DNA from: Streptomyces gilvus
Lineage (GTDB): Bacteria; Actinomycetota; Actinomycetes; Streptomycetales; Streptomycetaceae
Direction of reading: 5' to 3'
Length of the DNA: 64,000 bases
Assembly (NCBI RefSeq): GCF_022513565.1
Contig: NZ_JAKWBE010000006.1
Location: 62,001-126,000 of the forward strand
Positions within the stretch are counted from its first letter, which is position 1; each line of letters opens with the position of its first letter. A program made the translations under genes and the position numbers. Below, in pieces: positions 1 through 8,205 of this stretch. Under the pieces are notes generated by a model, which was not told where the DNA came from, did not search any database, and saw only the letters and a program-made list of their open reading frames with translations.

Positions 1-153
1 GAGGTGTGGGACGCGGCCGAGGGCGAGGACCTGATGGAGAAGTTCCTCGCCGTCCCCAGCAACCACAGCCCCCGCTTCGCACCCGACCTGGCGACGATCA
101 CGCCGGGCGTACGGACGCTGGTGTCGGGGGCGCTGGCGTATCTCGCCGGTTAG
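1..153 (+). CDS. M20-family amidohydrolase, C-terminal fragment
   Basis: The reading frame is open from the first base and stops with TAG at 151-153, giving the last 50 residues of a gene that begins before the window. The fragment contains NHSPRFAPD followed by a helix with LVSGALAYLAG at the end. An NHSP-F-P-D motif near the C-terminus is typical of M20D amidohydrolases (hippurate/IAA-amino acid hydrolase type), where the histidine belongs to the dinuclear metal site. The substrate cannot be deduced from this part. The next gene is convergent, with only about 20 bases between the two stops. Confidence 0.6.
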   Translation, partial: EVWDAAEGEDLMEKFLAVPSNHSPRFAPDLATITPGVRTLVSGALAYLAG

Positions 154-174
154 ACCGGACGCCTGGGCGGCGGC

Positions 175-1248
175 TCAGCCCTGGGTCTGCAACTGGCGCA
201 GCTGGCGCTGGACATGGTCGAGCGCGCCCTGCCGGCGGCCGGGCACCCGTGAGCGCAGGTCCGCCAGCCGGGGCCCGAGTTCGCGGGCCGCCTCCGGGTC
301 CCGGATCTGCCCCCACTGGTGGTGCGCCCGGTCCACCGCCGTCTCGACCTCCGGCGCGTCGGCAGCCTGCCCCGCCGTCAGCCGCGCGGCGGCCACCCCC
401 AGCCAGGTGCGGCAGCTGCGCACCGGATCCCCGGCGAACATGGCCAGGTCCGCCCGGACCTCGGCCCAGTGCAGCGCGGACTCGGACCCGGGGCCGTACG
501 CCCTCAGGGCCGCATGCTCGTGCCGGGCGGCGAGCGCGTCGGCGTCGGGGTGCCGTCCGGAGCGGACGGCGGCGGAGATGGCGGCGTGCGGGTCGTCGAC
601 GGCCGGTGACTGCGGGGGCGGAGCCGTCGGCGCGGTCAGCACCAGCCCGGGAGCCTCGTCGGCGATCCGGCTCAGCGCCTGCTGGTGGAGCTGGTCCAGC
701 GGCGGACGCCGGCCGCTTCTCAGCAGGGTCGCCACCGCCTTCATGTACGTCGGCACGGCCACCTCCCTGCGGGCGGGCGGCGGCGCGATCCGGCCGTGGA
801 CGACGGTGTTGCGGCCGCAGTCCAGAGCGTTCGCCCGCAGCCACTCCCAGGTCTCGGCGTCGGCGTGCAGATCGAGCAGGAGGGTCGTCGCACCGGCGGG
901 GCGCAGCCGCAGCTCCTCCCGGATCCAGTGCCAGGGCAGGCCGGTGTAGCGGACCGTGGCGGGGGTGGTCCGGGCCAGCGCGAGGTGCGGAAGCCGCTGG
1001 CGGCGGTCGAGTTGGAGCTGTCCGGTGACGAAGACGGTGAGCGGGCCCGGGGCCGCCGCGGCTGCCCGCAGCCGGGTCAGCACGGCCTGCGGCTCCAGGG
1101 GGTCGGCGAGTTCGACGACGTTGGCCGTGTCCGTGCCCGACAGCACCGACGGCGGGACGGCGGCGAGCACGGGGAGCACGGAGGCCGCGTCCACCAAGCA
1201 CCCCTTGCCCGCCGGGGCGGCGGCGAGCAGCAGCACGGTTCCTGGCAT
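175..1248 (-). CDS. Hypothetical protein, possible degenerate caspase-like fold
   Basis: Protein of 357 residues, ATG at 1246-1248 preceded by a good GGGGAGGGACC ribosome site. The first 180 residues alternate hydrophobic strands (TVFVTGQL, TTLLLDLHAD) and a segment with LPWHWIREEL. This layout is reminiscent of the caspase-like modules of actinobacterial effector proteins. The usual catalytic His (in a GHG motif) and Cys are not at the expected places, so an active protease is unlikely. The C-terminal 130 residues are helical with TPR-like character (AALRAYGPGSESALHWAEVRADLAMFAG pattern, shortened here). There is no signal peptide or membrane segment. I recognise no named family; the caspase comparison is inference. 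Confidence 0.72.
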   Translation of the reverse strand: MPGTVLLLAAAPAGKGCLVDAASVLPVLAAVPPSVLSGTDTANVVELADPLEPQAVLTRLRAAAAAPGPLTVFVTGQLQLDRRQRLPHLALARTTPATVRYTGLPWHWIREELRLRPAGATTLLLDLHADAETWEWLRANALDCGRNTVVHGRIAPPPARREVAVPTYMKAVATLLRSGRRPPLDQLHQQALSRIADEAPGLVLTAPTAPPPQSPAVDDPHAAISAAVRSGRHPDADALAARHEHAALRAYGPGSESALHWAEVRADLAMFAGDPVRSCRTWLGVAAARLTAGQAADAPEVETAVDRAHHQWGQIRDPEAARELGPRLADLRSRVPGRRQGALDHVQRQLRQLQTQG

Positions 1249-1437
1249 CGGTCCCTCCCCATCCCCCGTCGATCACGTACGGCAGCACCGTAACCGCTGC
1301 GGCTGCAAAGGTGGGTCTCCGGACCGCAAACGTGCCCTTCCGCCCGCCTCCCCCGACTTGCCCCTTCCCTTCCCACTTGCCAGGCCCCTTCCCCAGGTGT
1401 GCATTGGTAGGGGGCGAGGAGAGAGAGGAGCGCTCTC

Positions 1438-1905
1438 ATGGCTCATGTGGCACCCACGTCCGGCGGGATGATGGGGCGGGTCCGGGCGAACCGGGCCGCC
1501 CGCCCCACCCGCACACCCGACCTCTTCGACGAACGCGTCCACACCGCGGGGCGGTACGGCATCCCCGTGGTGCTCGGACTCCTCTACGGCTACTGGGCGG
1601 CCGCCAACCGCCGGGGCGGCGGTGAGATCACCGGCTGGAACATCCTGTTCGGCTTCGTGACGGCCGCGGCGTGGATCGTGCTGTGCATCGCCGTCGCGAC
1701 CTTCGCCCCGCTGCTCAGGCGGGAGCTGCACTCCCTGGTGAAGTCCGCCTTCGCGGGCGCCTCGATCGGCTTCCTCTACAGCCAGACCGGCGAGTCGGTG
1801 CTGCGCTCGGCCGCGCTGGGCGTGGCGGTGACCGCCGGCATCTTCCTCGTGTTCTTCTACCGCTACTACACACGCGAGGACGCCGTCGGCAACCGCATCC
1901 GCTGA
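1438..1905 (+). CDS. Small integral membrane protein, unknown function
   Basis: Protein of 155 residues with ATG at 1438 and a purine-rich ribosome site (GAGGAGAGAGAGGAG) just upstream. After a basic N-terminal tail of about 35 residues come roughly four hydrophobic segments: YGIPVVLGLLYGYW, ILFGFVTAAAWIVLCIAVATF, a short one around SAFAGASIGFLY, and AALGVAVTAGIFLVFFYRYY. It therefore looks like an inner membrane protein. No catalytic or transport motif is visible. It is followed 71 bases later by another membrane protein on the same strand, so a small membrane-protein transcription unit is possible. Function unknown. Confidence 0.82.
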   Translation: MAHVAPTSGGMMGRVRANRAARPTRTPDLFDERVHTAGRYGIPVVLGLLYGYWAAANRRGGGEITGWNILFGFVTAAAWIVLCIAVATFAPLLRRELHSLVKSAFAGASIGFLYSQTGESVLRSAALGVAVTAGIFLVFFYRYYTREDAVGNRIR

Positions 1906-1976
1906 GACGACACCCGGTACACCCGTACGGAGTCCTTCCGCTCGCGGGTCCGGCGCCCGGGCGGTTGCCTGGGAGC

Positions 1977-2894
1977 GTGCCCTCACGCCTCAGGAGCGCC
2001 CTGTCGGCCGCTCTGATCGCCCTCGCCTGTCTCCTCGCGCCCTGCGGCGCGCTGGCGGCCTGGGCGGCGTACGGGCTCGCCGACACCGGCGTGTACGTCA
2101 CCACGATGGCGCCGCTGGCCGCCGACCCGAACGTCCGCGACGCCGTCGCGGACACCGTGGGCGCCGGGATCATGGACGAGGTCGGCGACCAGGCCGACGT
2201 CCGCCCGATGCGCTCGGCGGTGCGCCCGTTCGTGCAGGACGCGGTGCGCTCCTTCACCCGCACCGAGGCCTTCCGCGCCGCCTGGGACGCCGCCAACCGG
2301 GTCCTGCACGACGCGGTGCTGCGGGCCCTGCGCGACGACCACGAGGGCGATGTGACCGTCGACCTCGCGCCCGTCACCGCGCAGGTCAAGCAGCGACTGG
2401 CCGACGACCACATGCCGCTGGCGAGCCGTATCCCGGTCGAGCACACGGCGGTCGACGTTCTCCCGGCCCAGGACCTGGACCGGCTCCGGAAAGGGTTCCA
2501 CGTGCTGGAAGTCGCCGGTTTCTGGCTCCCCGTCGCGGCCGTCGTGTTCGCCCTCTCGGGCATCGCGATCGCCGTCCGCCGCCGCCGCGCGCTCACCGCG
2601 ACCGCCCTCGGCACCGCGCTCGGCGGCGCCCTGCTGGGCCTCGCGGTCCTCGTCGGCCGCGACCTCACGCTGGCGGACCTGCCCGAGGAGGCCCGCCGTC
2701 CGGCCGCCGGCGCCGTCTACGACGCCCTCACCGCGACCCTGCGCGAGGCCGCCTGGCTGCTGGTCGCGATCGGTCTGGCAGTCGCCCTGGCCGCCTGGCT
2801 CAGCGGCCGCTGGGTCCACCTCGTGCGACGGCGGCGAGGGTCGCCAGCGCCCGCTCCAGATCCGGCAGGGCAGCCGACGCGAGTCCGAGCCTGA
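1977..2894 (+). CDS. Integral membrane protein with extracytoplasmic loop
   Basis: Protein of 305 residues. The open frame extends upstream, but GTG at 1977 is the best start: it has GGGAG just before it and begins directly in a signal-anchor (ALSAALIALACLLAPCGALAAW). Residues 30-170 form a hydrophilic, helix-rich region with regularly spaced Asp and Arg residues, probably outside the membrane. Three hydrophobic segments follow (VAGFWLPVAAVVFALSGIAI, ALGTALGGALLGLAVLV, EAAWLLVAIGLAVALAAWL) and a basic tail. Its last 95 bases overlap the 3-prime end of the convergent MocR gene, an unusually long coding overlap. No family with known function is recognised. Confidence 0.78.
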   Translation: MPSRLRSALSAALIALACLLAPCGALAAWAAYGLADTGVYVTTMAPLAADPNVRDAVADTVGAGIMDEVGDQADVRPMRSAVRPFVQDAVRSFTRTEAFRAAWDAANRVLHDAVLRALRDDHEGDVTVDLAPVTAQVKQRLADDHMPLASRIPVEHTAVDVLPAQDLDRLRKGFHVLEVAGFWLPVAAVVFALSGIAIAVRRRRALTATALGTALGGALLGLAVLVGRDLTLADLPEEARRPAAGAVYDALTATLREAAWLLVAIGLAVALAAWLSGRWVHLVRRRRGSPAPAPDPAGQPTRVRA

Positions 2895-4119
2895 CGGCGT
2901 CGGGCGTCCGGCCGGGGTCCACGGCGAAGGCGGGTCCCGGGGTCACGGCGATCCCGTGCCCGGCCGCCGCGGCCGTGAAGGTGTCCGCCCGCCAGGGCGC
3001 GGGCAGGTCCCACCAGGCGTAGTACGCCCGCGGATCGCACCGCACCCGGAAGCCGCCCAGCCACCGCTCCACCAGCCGCTGCCGCTGCCGCGCGTCCTCC
3101 CGCTTGGCGGCCACCAGCCCGGCCACCGTCCCGTCCTCGATCCACCGCACCGCCGCCTCCAGGGCGAACCGCCCCGCGCTCCACCCCCCGGAGCGCACCA
3201 CGTCCGCGACCTGCTCCGCCCGGTGCGGCGGTACGACGAGAAAGCCGACGGTGAGCCCGGGCGCGACCCGCTTGGAGAGCCCGTCGACGACATGGGTGAG
3301 ACCCGGGGCGTGGACGGCGAGCGGTTCCTCGCCGTCCGCCAGGAAGGACCAGATGCGGTCCTCGACGACCGGGATGTCCAAGTCGACCGCCACGGACGCC
3401 ACTTGACGCCTGCGAGCGCCGCTCATGGTCACCGAGGTCGGGTTGTGCAGGGTCGGCTGGACGTAGAGGGCGGACAGGGGAGTGCTGCGGTGGGCCGCGG
3501 CCACGGCGTCCGGGAGCAGTCCGTCCCCGTCCGTGGCGAGCGGCACCAGGGTGACGCCGATGCGCGCGGCGATCTCCTTGACCAGCGGATACGTCAGCGC
3601 CTCGACGCCGACCCGGCCGCCCGGCCGGACCAGGGAGGCGAGGGCGGCGGCGATGGCCTGCCGGGCGTTGCCGGTGAAGAGCACCTGGCCGGGGAGGCCG
3701 AGCAGGGCGGACGCGGCCTCGCGGGCCCGCGCGGTGCCGTCGGCGGGGGCCGGGCGGAGGGCGTCGGTCAGGACGTCGGGCCGGGTCAGCGGCGCGAGGG
3801 CCGGGGCGAGGAGCTCCGACTGACCCGGCGCGGAAGGGTAGTTGAGCTCCATGTTGACGAGGGCGGTCGTCGCCGGTTCGGTGAGCGCGCGTCCGCCCGG
3901 CCGCGGGGGAGCGGCCCGTACGAAGGTGCCGCGTCCGACCTCGCCGACGACCAGGCCCCGCCGCACGAGTTCGCCGTACGCCCGCTCCGCAGTCGACGCG
4001 GCCACCCCGTGCCGGCGGGCGAACGCCCGCTGCGGGGGCAGCCGTTCCCCGGGCCGGAGCCGGCCGGCCGCGATGTCGGCGGCTATGCGGTCGGCGATGC
4101 GCCGGTAGTCGTGTCCCAT
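2800..4119 (-). CDS. MocR-family GntR/aminotransferase-like regulator
   Basis: Protein of 439 residues. An N-terminal GntR winged helix (about 1-68, with RLPPQRAFARRHGVAASTAERAYGELVRRG) is fused to a class I aminotransferase-like domain (about 95-435). The putative PLP lysine is K283 in DGLSKRVAPGLTVG, with YVQPTLHNPTS near 220 and EDRIWSFL near 253, all standard MocR/GabR landmarks. Members use PLP or its adducts to regulate vitamin B6 or amino acid genes, usually the divergent neighbour. ATG at 4117-4119 has an AGGGA site. The divergent partner is an alpha/beta hydrolase, and two 12-bp direct repeats lie between them. The 3-prime end overlaps the convergent membrane gene by 95 bases. Confidence 0.9.
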   Translation of the reverse strand: MGHDYRRIADRIAADIAAGRLRPGERLPPQRAFARRHGVAASTAERAYGELVRRGLVVGEVGRGTFVRAAPPRPGGRALTEPATTALVNMELNYPSAPGQSELLAPALAPLTRPDVLTDALRPAPADGTARAREAASALLGLPGQVLFTGNARQAIAAALASLVRPGGRVGVEALTYPLVKEIAARIGVTLVPLATDGDGLLPDAVAAAHRSTPLSALYVQPTLHNPTSVTMSGARRRQVASVAVDLDIPVVEDRIWSFLADGEEPLAVHAPGLTHVVDGLSKRVAPGLTVGFLVVPPHRAEQVADVVRSGGWSAGRFALEAAVRWIEDGTVAGLVAAKREDARQRQRLVERWLGGFRVRCDPRAYYAWWDLPAPWRADTFTAAAAGHGIAVTPGPAFAVDPGRTPDAVRLGLASAALPDLERALATLAAVARGGPSGR

Positions 4120-4144
4120 GCGAGTCCCTGACCTGTACGGATCG

Positions 4145-4179
4145 ATTGCACCGAGGGCAAAGATCTTATTGCACCGAGG
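4145..4179. promoter_or_regulatory. Candidate MocR operator: two 12-bp direct repeats
   Basis: ATTGCACCGAGG occurs at 4145-4156 and again, identically, at 4168-4179, 23 bp apart start to start, in the short gap between a MocR-type regulator and its divergent neighbour. MocR proteins are known to bind direct repeats. The second copy contains TTGCAC, which could be a -35 element 18 bp before TAGGGT at 4193-4198. That the regulator binds here is inference from position and repeat structure. Confidence 0.55.
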
Positions 4180-4192
4180 AGTTGGGCCGACC

Positions 4193-4198
4193 TAGGGT
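4193..4198 (+). promoter_or_regulatory. -10 element TAGGGT, probably leaderless transcript
   Basis: TAGGGT matches the TANNNT -10 consensus and ends seven bases before the ATG at 4206, the spacing expected if transcription begins at the start codon. TTGCAC at 4169-4174 (18-bp spacer) may be the -35 and lies inside the second operator repeat. Confidence 0.45.
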
Positions 4199-4205
4199 CG
4201 TGGTC

Positions 4206-4949
4206 ATGGCGATCCCCCTGGTGCTGATCCACGGCCACCCCTTCGACCGCACGATGTGGAACCCGCAGCTCGAGACGTTCTCCCCCGCCCGCCGCGTCAT
4301 CGCCCCCGACCTGCGCGGCTACGGCGGCACCCCGGCCGGTCCCGAGGTGACCCGCTTCGAGGAGTTCGCCGAGGACATCGAGGCGCTGCTGGACCGGGAG
4401 CGGGTGGAGACCTGCGTGCTCGCCGGGCTCTCCATGGGCGGCCAGATCGCGATGGACTGCTACCGGCGGTTCCCGGACCGCGTCCGGGGCCTGGTCCTCG
4501 CCGACACCTTCCCGGCGGCCGAGACCCCCGAGGGCGTCCGCACCCGCCACGCCATGGCGGACCGGCTGCTGCGCGAGGGCATGCGCGGGTACGCCGACGA
4601 GGTCCTGGAGAAGATGGTCGCCCCGTACGCCGACGCCCGGGTCAAGGCGCACGTCCACCGCATGATGACGGGCACGTCCCCCCGCTTCGCCGCGGCGGCC
4701 CTGCGCGCCCGCGCCGCCCGCCCCGACTACCGCGACCTGCTGACGAGGGTGACCGTCCCCGCCCTGGTCGTGGTGGGCGAGGACGACGAGTACACGCCGG
4801 TCGCGGAGGCGGAGGCGATGCACACGGCCCTCCCGGACTCGACCCTGTGCGTGATCGAGGGCACGGCCCACCTGCCGAACCTGGAGCGGCCCAAGGCGTT
4901 CGACGAGGCGCTGCGGGGGTTCCTGGCGCGGATCGACGACCGCCCGTAA
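4206..4949 (+). CDS. Alpha/beta hydrolase
   Basis: Protein of 247 residues starting MAIPLVLIHGHPFDRTMWNPQ. The alpha/beta hydrolase fold shows the oxyanion HGHPFD motif near residue 10, the nucleophile elbow GLSMGGQ (Ser near 80) and the late EGTAHLPNLE segment carrying the catalytic His; VGEDDEYTP supplies the acidic residue. It resembles small esterases or lactone hydrolases; the substrate is unknown. ATG 4206 is chosen because the -10 hexamer ends seven bases earlier, suggesting leaderless expression, and because the fold begins at once. The divergent MocR gene suggests regulation through the direct repeats at 4145-4179. The next gene starts 11 bases after the stop, so co-transcription is likely. 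Confidence 0.88.
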   Translation: MAIPLVLIHGHPFDRTMWNPQLETFSPARRVIAPDLRGYGGTPAGPEVTRFEEFAEDIEALLDRERVETCVLAGLSMGGQIAMDCYRRFPDRVRGLVLADTFPAAETPEGVRTRHAMADRLLREGMRGYADEVLEKMVAPYADARVKAHVHRMMTGTSPRFAAAALRARAARPDYRDLLTRVTVPALVVVGEDDEYTPVAEAEAMHTALPDSTLCVIEGTAHLPNLERPKAFDEALRGFLARIDDRP

Positions 4950-4960
4950 TCTCGGGGTTT

Positions 4961-5911
4961 GTGACCTCCTCAGCCCGGCGGCTCGGCGCCTGGTGCGCCG
5001 GGCTGCTGCTGGCCGGCGTCAGCGTCGTCGTGGGCTGCAGAGCCGCCGGCACCGACGGCGTCACGCCGATCCCCCAGGTCCTCGCGTTCCTTCCGTGGCT
5101 CCTCGCGCCCACCGCACTGGCCCTGTTCCTCGCCCTCCTCGCGCGGTGGCGGCTCGGTCTGGTGTGGTGTCTGGCCGTCCTCGCCCTGCTGGCGTGGTTC
5201 ATCCGGCCGTACGGGCCGTCCGGCGAACCGCACGGCACCCCGCTCGCCGACGTCGAGGTGCTCACCTCGAACGTCGAGTTCGGGCGTGGCACCGGCTCCC
5301 TCGTCCCCGTCGTCCGCGCCAGGAGACCGGACATCGTGTTCGTGGAGGAGTGCGAGTACACCTGCCAGGCCACCCTGCGCCGGGAGTTCGACGCCGCCTA
5401 CCCCTACCGGCAGGCCGTCGAGGCGGGCGGCTCCGGGGGCTCGGTCATCCTCAGCCGCTTCCCGCTGCGGGGCACGGCCCCCGTCCCCGGCACCATGGGC
5501 ATGCCCGGCGCCGTCGCCGACGTGCGCGGACACGCCGTACGGCTCCAGCTCGCGCACCCCATGCCCCCGCTGCCCGGCCAGGTCGGCCTGTGGCGCCGCG
5601 AACTCGGGCGGCTGCGGGAGGTGGCCGCCGCAACCCGTACGCCGCTGATCCTGGCCGGCGACTTCAACGCCTCCCAGGACCACGAGGCCTTCCGGCGCAT
5701 CCTCGACACCGGTCTGCGCGACGCCGCCCGGCTCTCCGGTCACGGACGCACCCCCAGCTGGCCGGCCCGCACCGCCCCGGTGATCGGCGCCCAGATCGAC
5801 CATGTGCTCGTCTCCCAGGAGTTCTCGGCGAGCGGCGCCCGGTTCCTGCACGTGTCCGACACCGACCACCGCGCGCTGCTGGTGCACCTCACCCTTCACC
5901 AGCGGGGATGA
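4961..5911 (+). CDS. Membrane-anchored endonuclease/exonuclease/phosphatase family protein
   Basis: Protein of 316 residues, GTG at 4961 with GGGG upstream, 11 bases after the hydrolase stop. Residues 1-85 hold three hydrophobic segments, like other actinobacterial EEP proteins tethered to the membrane. The catalytic domain follows: LTSNVEFG near 95-102 (Asn metal ligand), RPDIVFVEE with the metal-binding Glu, LILAGDFNAS near 225, and the C-terminal IDHVLVS and DTDHRALLV carrying the catalytic His. These motifs place it in the Mg-dependent EEP superfamily (phosphodiesterase or nuclease). The active site should face outward. The actual substrate is unknown. Confidence 0.87.
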   Translation: MTSSARRLGAWCAGLLLAGVSVVVGCRAAGTDGVTPIPQVLAFLPWLLAPTALALFLALLARWRLGLVWCLAVLALLAWFIRPYGPSGEPHGTPLADVEVLTSNVEFGRGTGSLVPVVRARRPDIVFVEECEYTCQATLRREFDAAYPYRQAVEAGGSGGSVILSRFPLRGTAPVPGTMGMPGAVADVRGHAVRLQLAHPMPPLPGQVGLWRRELGRLREVAAATRTPLILAGDFNASQDHEAFRRILDTGLRDAARLSGHGRTPSWPARTAPVIGAQIDHVLVSQEFSASGARFLHVSDTDHRALLVHLTLHQRG

Positions 5912-5926
5912 CACAGCACGGGTGCC

Positions 5927-5932
5927 CATAAT
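5927..5932 (+). promoter_or_regulatory. -10 element CATAAT for a leaderless FUSC gene
   Basis: CATAAT ends seven bases upstream of the ATG at 5939. No ribosome site lies in the gap, which suggests a leaderless transcript separate from the preceding gene. No clear -35 was found at the right distance. Confidence 0.35.
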
Positions 5933-5938
5933 GGGCGC

Positions 5939-7873
5939 ATGCCCCGAGAGTTCCCCATCGGCCTCACCCCTCCCGACTGGCTGGTCCGGAACCTCCAAGC
6001 CCAGCAGGCGCCCCTCAACCGGCCCGCCCTCGCCCGCGCCGCGACCGCCATGGCCCTCCCGCTCGCCGTCGGCCTCGCGGCCGGCCGCCCCGCCTACGGC
6101 GCCCTCGCCTCAATGGGCGCCCTGTCCGGCGTCATCGGCGACACGGCGGACGCGTACCGCATGCGCATCCTCAACATCGCGATCCCGCAGCTCTTCGGCG
6201 CCGTCGGGGTGACCCTGGGCTCCCTGGTCTTCGGCCAGGGCTGGCTCGCGGTCGCCACCGTCACCGGCGTGGCGCTGGTCTCCGGGATGATCTCGACGAT
6301 CGGCGCGGTGGCCTCCGTCTCCGGACTGCTGCTGCTTCTGAACTGCGTGGTCGGCGCGGGCCTGCCCATGCCGGGCGACTGGTGGCTCGCCCCGGCCCTG
6401 ATGACCGGCGGCGGGCTGCTGGTGCTGCTGCTCGCGCTGCTCGCCTGGCCGTTGCGGTCCGGGGTGCCGGAACGGGCGGCGGTCGCGGACACGTACCGCA
6501 CGGTGGCCCGGCTCCTCGCCGCCTGCGCCCGCGACGACTACGACGCCGCGCGCCGCGCGGTCACCCAGTCCCTGAACCAGTCGTACGACCTCATCCTCGC
6601 CCGGCGCGCCCGCCACCACGGCCGCAGCCCCGAACTCACCCGGCTGCTCGCCCAGTTGAACGCGATCACCCCCGTCGTGGAGGCCGCCCCCGCCGCCCAT
6701 CTCAGCGGCCGCCCCCTGCCGCCGGAGATACCCGACGCGGTACGGCACCTCGCGCACGCCGTCGAAACCGGCTACACGGGACCGACCGGCCTGAAGCTCC
6801 CCCTGCCGACCTCCGAGACCGCCCGGGCCGTCGACCACGCCCTGCGCCACGCGGCCGAGGTCGTCTCCGTGCCGGACGTCGACCCGCGCGGCATCGACGA
6901 CCGCCTCGGCCGCCCCGCCGCCCTCTCCGTCCGCACTGCCCGCGCCGCCCGCAACGTCACCCTGTCCGCGAACTCCTGGCGGTACGGCCTGCGTCTGGCC
7001 CTGTGCATCGGCCTCGCCCAGGTACTCGTCTCCACCGTCGCGGTGCCGCGCTCCTACTGGGTGGCCCTGACCATCACCTTCGTCCTCAAGCCCGACTTCG
7101 GCTCGGTCTTCTCCCGTGCCCTGCTGCGCGCGCTGGGCACGGTCGCCGGGCTGGTCATCGCGGCCGCGGTCCTCTCCGAGGTGCCCCGGGGCTGGTGGGA
7201 CGTACCCGTGCTGCTCGTCCTGGCCCCCCTGATCCCCGCGCTCACTCCGCGCGGGTACGGCTACCAGACCGCCGCCATCACCCCGGTGATCCTGCTCCTG
7301 TCCGACGTCCTCAACCACCAGGGCACGGCACTGCTGCTGCCGCGGCTGGTCGACTCGCTGATCGGCTGCGGCATCGCGCTGGTCGCCGGCTATCTGCTGT
7401 GGCCGGAGAGCTGGCACACCCGGGTCGGCGACCGGCTCGCGGACGCGGTCGCCGACACCGCCCGCTATGTGGAGGCCGCCTTCGGCGACGGCACCGAACC
7501 CGCCGCCCGCGCCCGGATGCGCCGGCGCCTCTACCGCGACCTGTCCGTCGTCCGCACCGAGTTCCAGCGCGCCCTGACCGAACCGCCGCCGACCGGCCGC
7601 CGGGCCGCCGCGTGGTGGCCGCTGGTCGTCGCGGTGGAACGGATCGTGGACGCGACGACGGCGGCCCGGGTCCGCGTACGGCACGGGGCGCCCGCCCCTT
7701 CGACCGCCGAGGTCGGTCAAGTGGTCCTGCAACTACGGGAGTTGACGGAGGGACTACGGGAGGCCGAGGTGCTGTACGCGGTCCGCACGGATCTCACGGG
7801 ACCGGCCGGGAGCGTACTGGAGCCCCTGCGCCAGGAGGTCGCGGCGGCACGAGCCATCGCCTCACCCCACTGA
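5939..7873 (+). CDS. FUSC-family membrane protein (aromatic acid exporter-like)
   Basis: Protein of 644 residues. It has the two-block architecture of FUSC/YccS-type proteins: a first cluster of transmembrane segments (about 35-180), a hydrophilic helical cytoplasmic region (180-340), a second cluster (345-480, including TITFVLKPDFGSVFSRALLRALGTVAG) and a helical C-terminal region. The segment VLKPDFGSVFSRALLR is the signature repeat of this superfamily, whose members such as E. coli AaeB export aromatic carboxylic acids; the substrate here is unknown. The start follows a leaderless-type -10. A strong hairpin at 7887-7924 lies just after the stop. Confidence 0.88.
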   Translation: MPREFPIGLTPPDWLVRNLQAQQAPLNRPALARAATAMALPLAVGLAAGRPAYGALASMGALSGVIGDTADAYRMRILNIAIPQLFGAVGVTLGSLVFGQGWLAVATVTGVALVSGMISTIGAVASVSGLLLLLNCVVGAGLPMPGDWWLAPALMTGGGLLVLLLALLAWPLRSGVPERAAVADTYRTVARLLAACARDDYDAARRAVTQSLNQSYDLILARRARHHGRSPELTRLLAQLNAITPVVEAAPAAHLSGRPLPPEIPDAVRHLAHAVETGYTGPTGLKLPLPTSETARAVDHALRHAAEVVSVPDVDPRGIDDRLGRPAALSVRTARAARNVTLSANSWRYGLRLALCIGLAQVLVSTVAVPRSYWVALTITFVLKPDFGSVFSRALLRALGTVAGLVIAAAVLSEVPRGWWDVPVLLVLAPLIPALTPRGYGYQTAAITPVILLLSDVLNHQGTALLLPRLVDSLIGCGIALVAGYLLWPESWHTRVGDRLADAVADTARYVEAAFGDGTEPAARARMRRRLYRDLSVVRTEFQRALTEPPPTGRRAAAWWPLVVAVERIVDATTAARVRVRHGAPAPSTAEVGQVVLQLRELTEGLREAEVLYAVRTDLTGPAGSVLEPLRQEVAAARAIASPH

Positions 7874-7886
7874 CACGGAACAGCGG

Positions 7887-7924
7887 GGTGCGGGCCGCCT
7901 CGCTTCAGGGAGGCGACCCGCACC
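7887..7924 (+). terminator. Hairpin terminator after FUSC gene
   Basis: Arms GGTGCGGG (7887-7894) and CCCGCACC (7917-7924), one mismatch, then CGCCTC (7896-7901) and GAGGCG (7910-7915) around an 8-base loop, 13 bases after the stop codon. There is no U-tract, as is usual in Streptomyces. Confidence 0.75.
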
Positions 7925-8029
7925 GGGTGGGGGGCGGAGGCTGGCGCGCACTCGTGTCGAGGGTCTTGTCCAGGGCCTTGTCCGACCTGAGACAGACCTC
8001 GACGGCGCGCTGCCCGCGCTGGAGGAGGC

Positions 8030-8077
8030 GTACTGGGAGGCGTACTGGGAGACGTACTGGGAGACGTACTGGGAGGC
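8030..8077. repeat. 12-bp tandem repeat, four copies
   Basis: Four consecutive units GTACTGGGAGRC (8030-8041, 8042-8053, 8054-8065, 8066-8077), differing only at the R position. On the plus strand one frame reads YWEA-YWET-YWET-YWEA and continues for about 30 codons to a TAG near 8171, but that frame has no credible start. On the minus strand the unit gives a repeated RLPV. The repeat lies in a decayed interval between the FUSC terminator and a PhoX remnant, and probably marks a broken gene or slippage tract. Confidence 0.7.
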
Positions 8078-8205
8078 GGCCAGACAGGCACCGGCATACC
8101 GGGAATGGCTGGAACTGGAGGGTACGAGAGCCTCGCGGCACCCGCGCATCCCGGTCCCGGCGCTCCCGTAGCCGATTTTCAGCCGACCGAGCCGACTGCG
8201 GTGCC

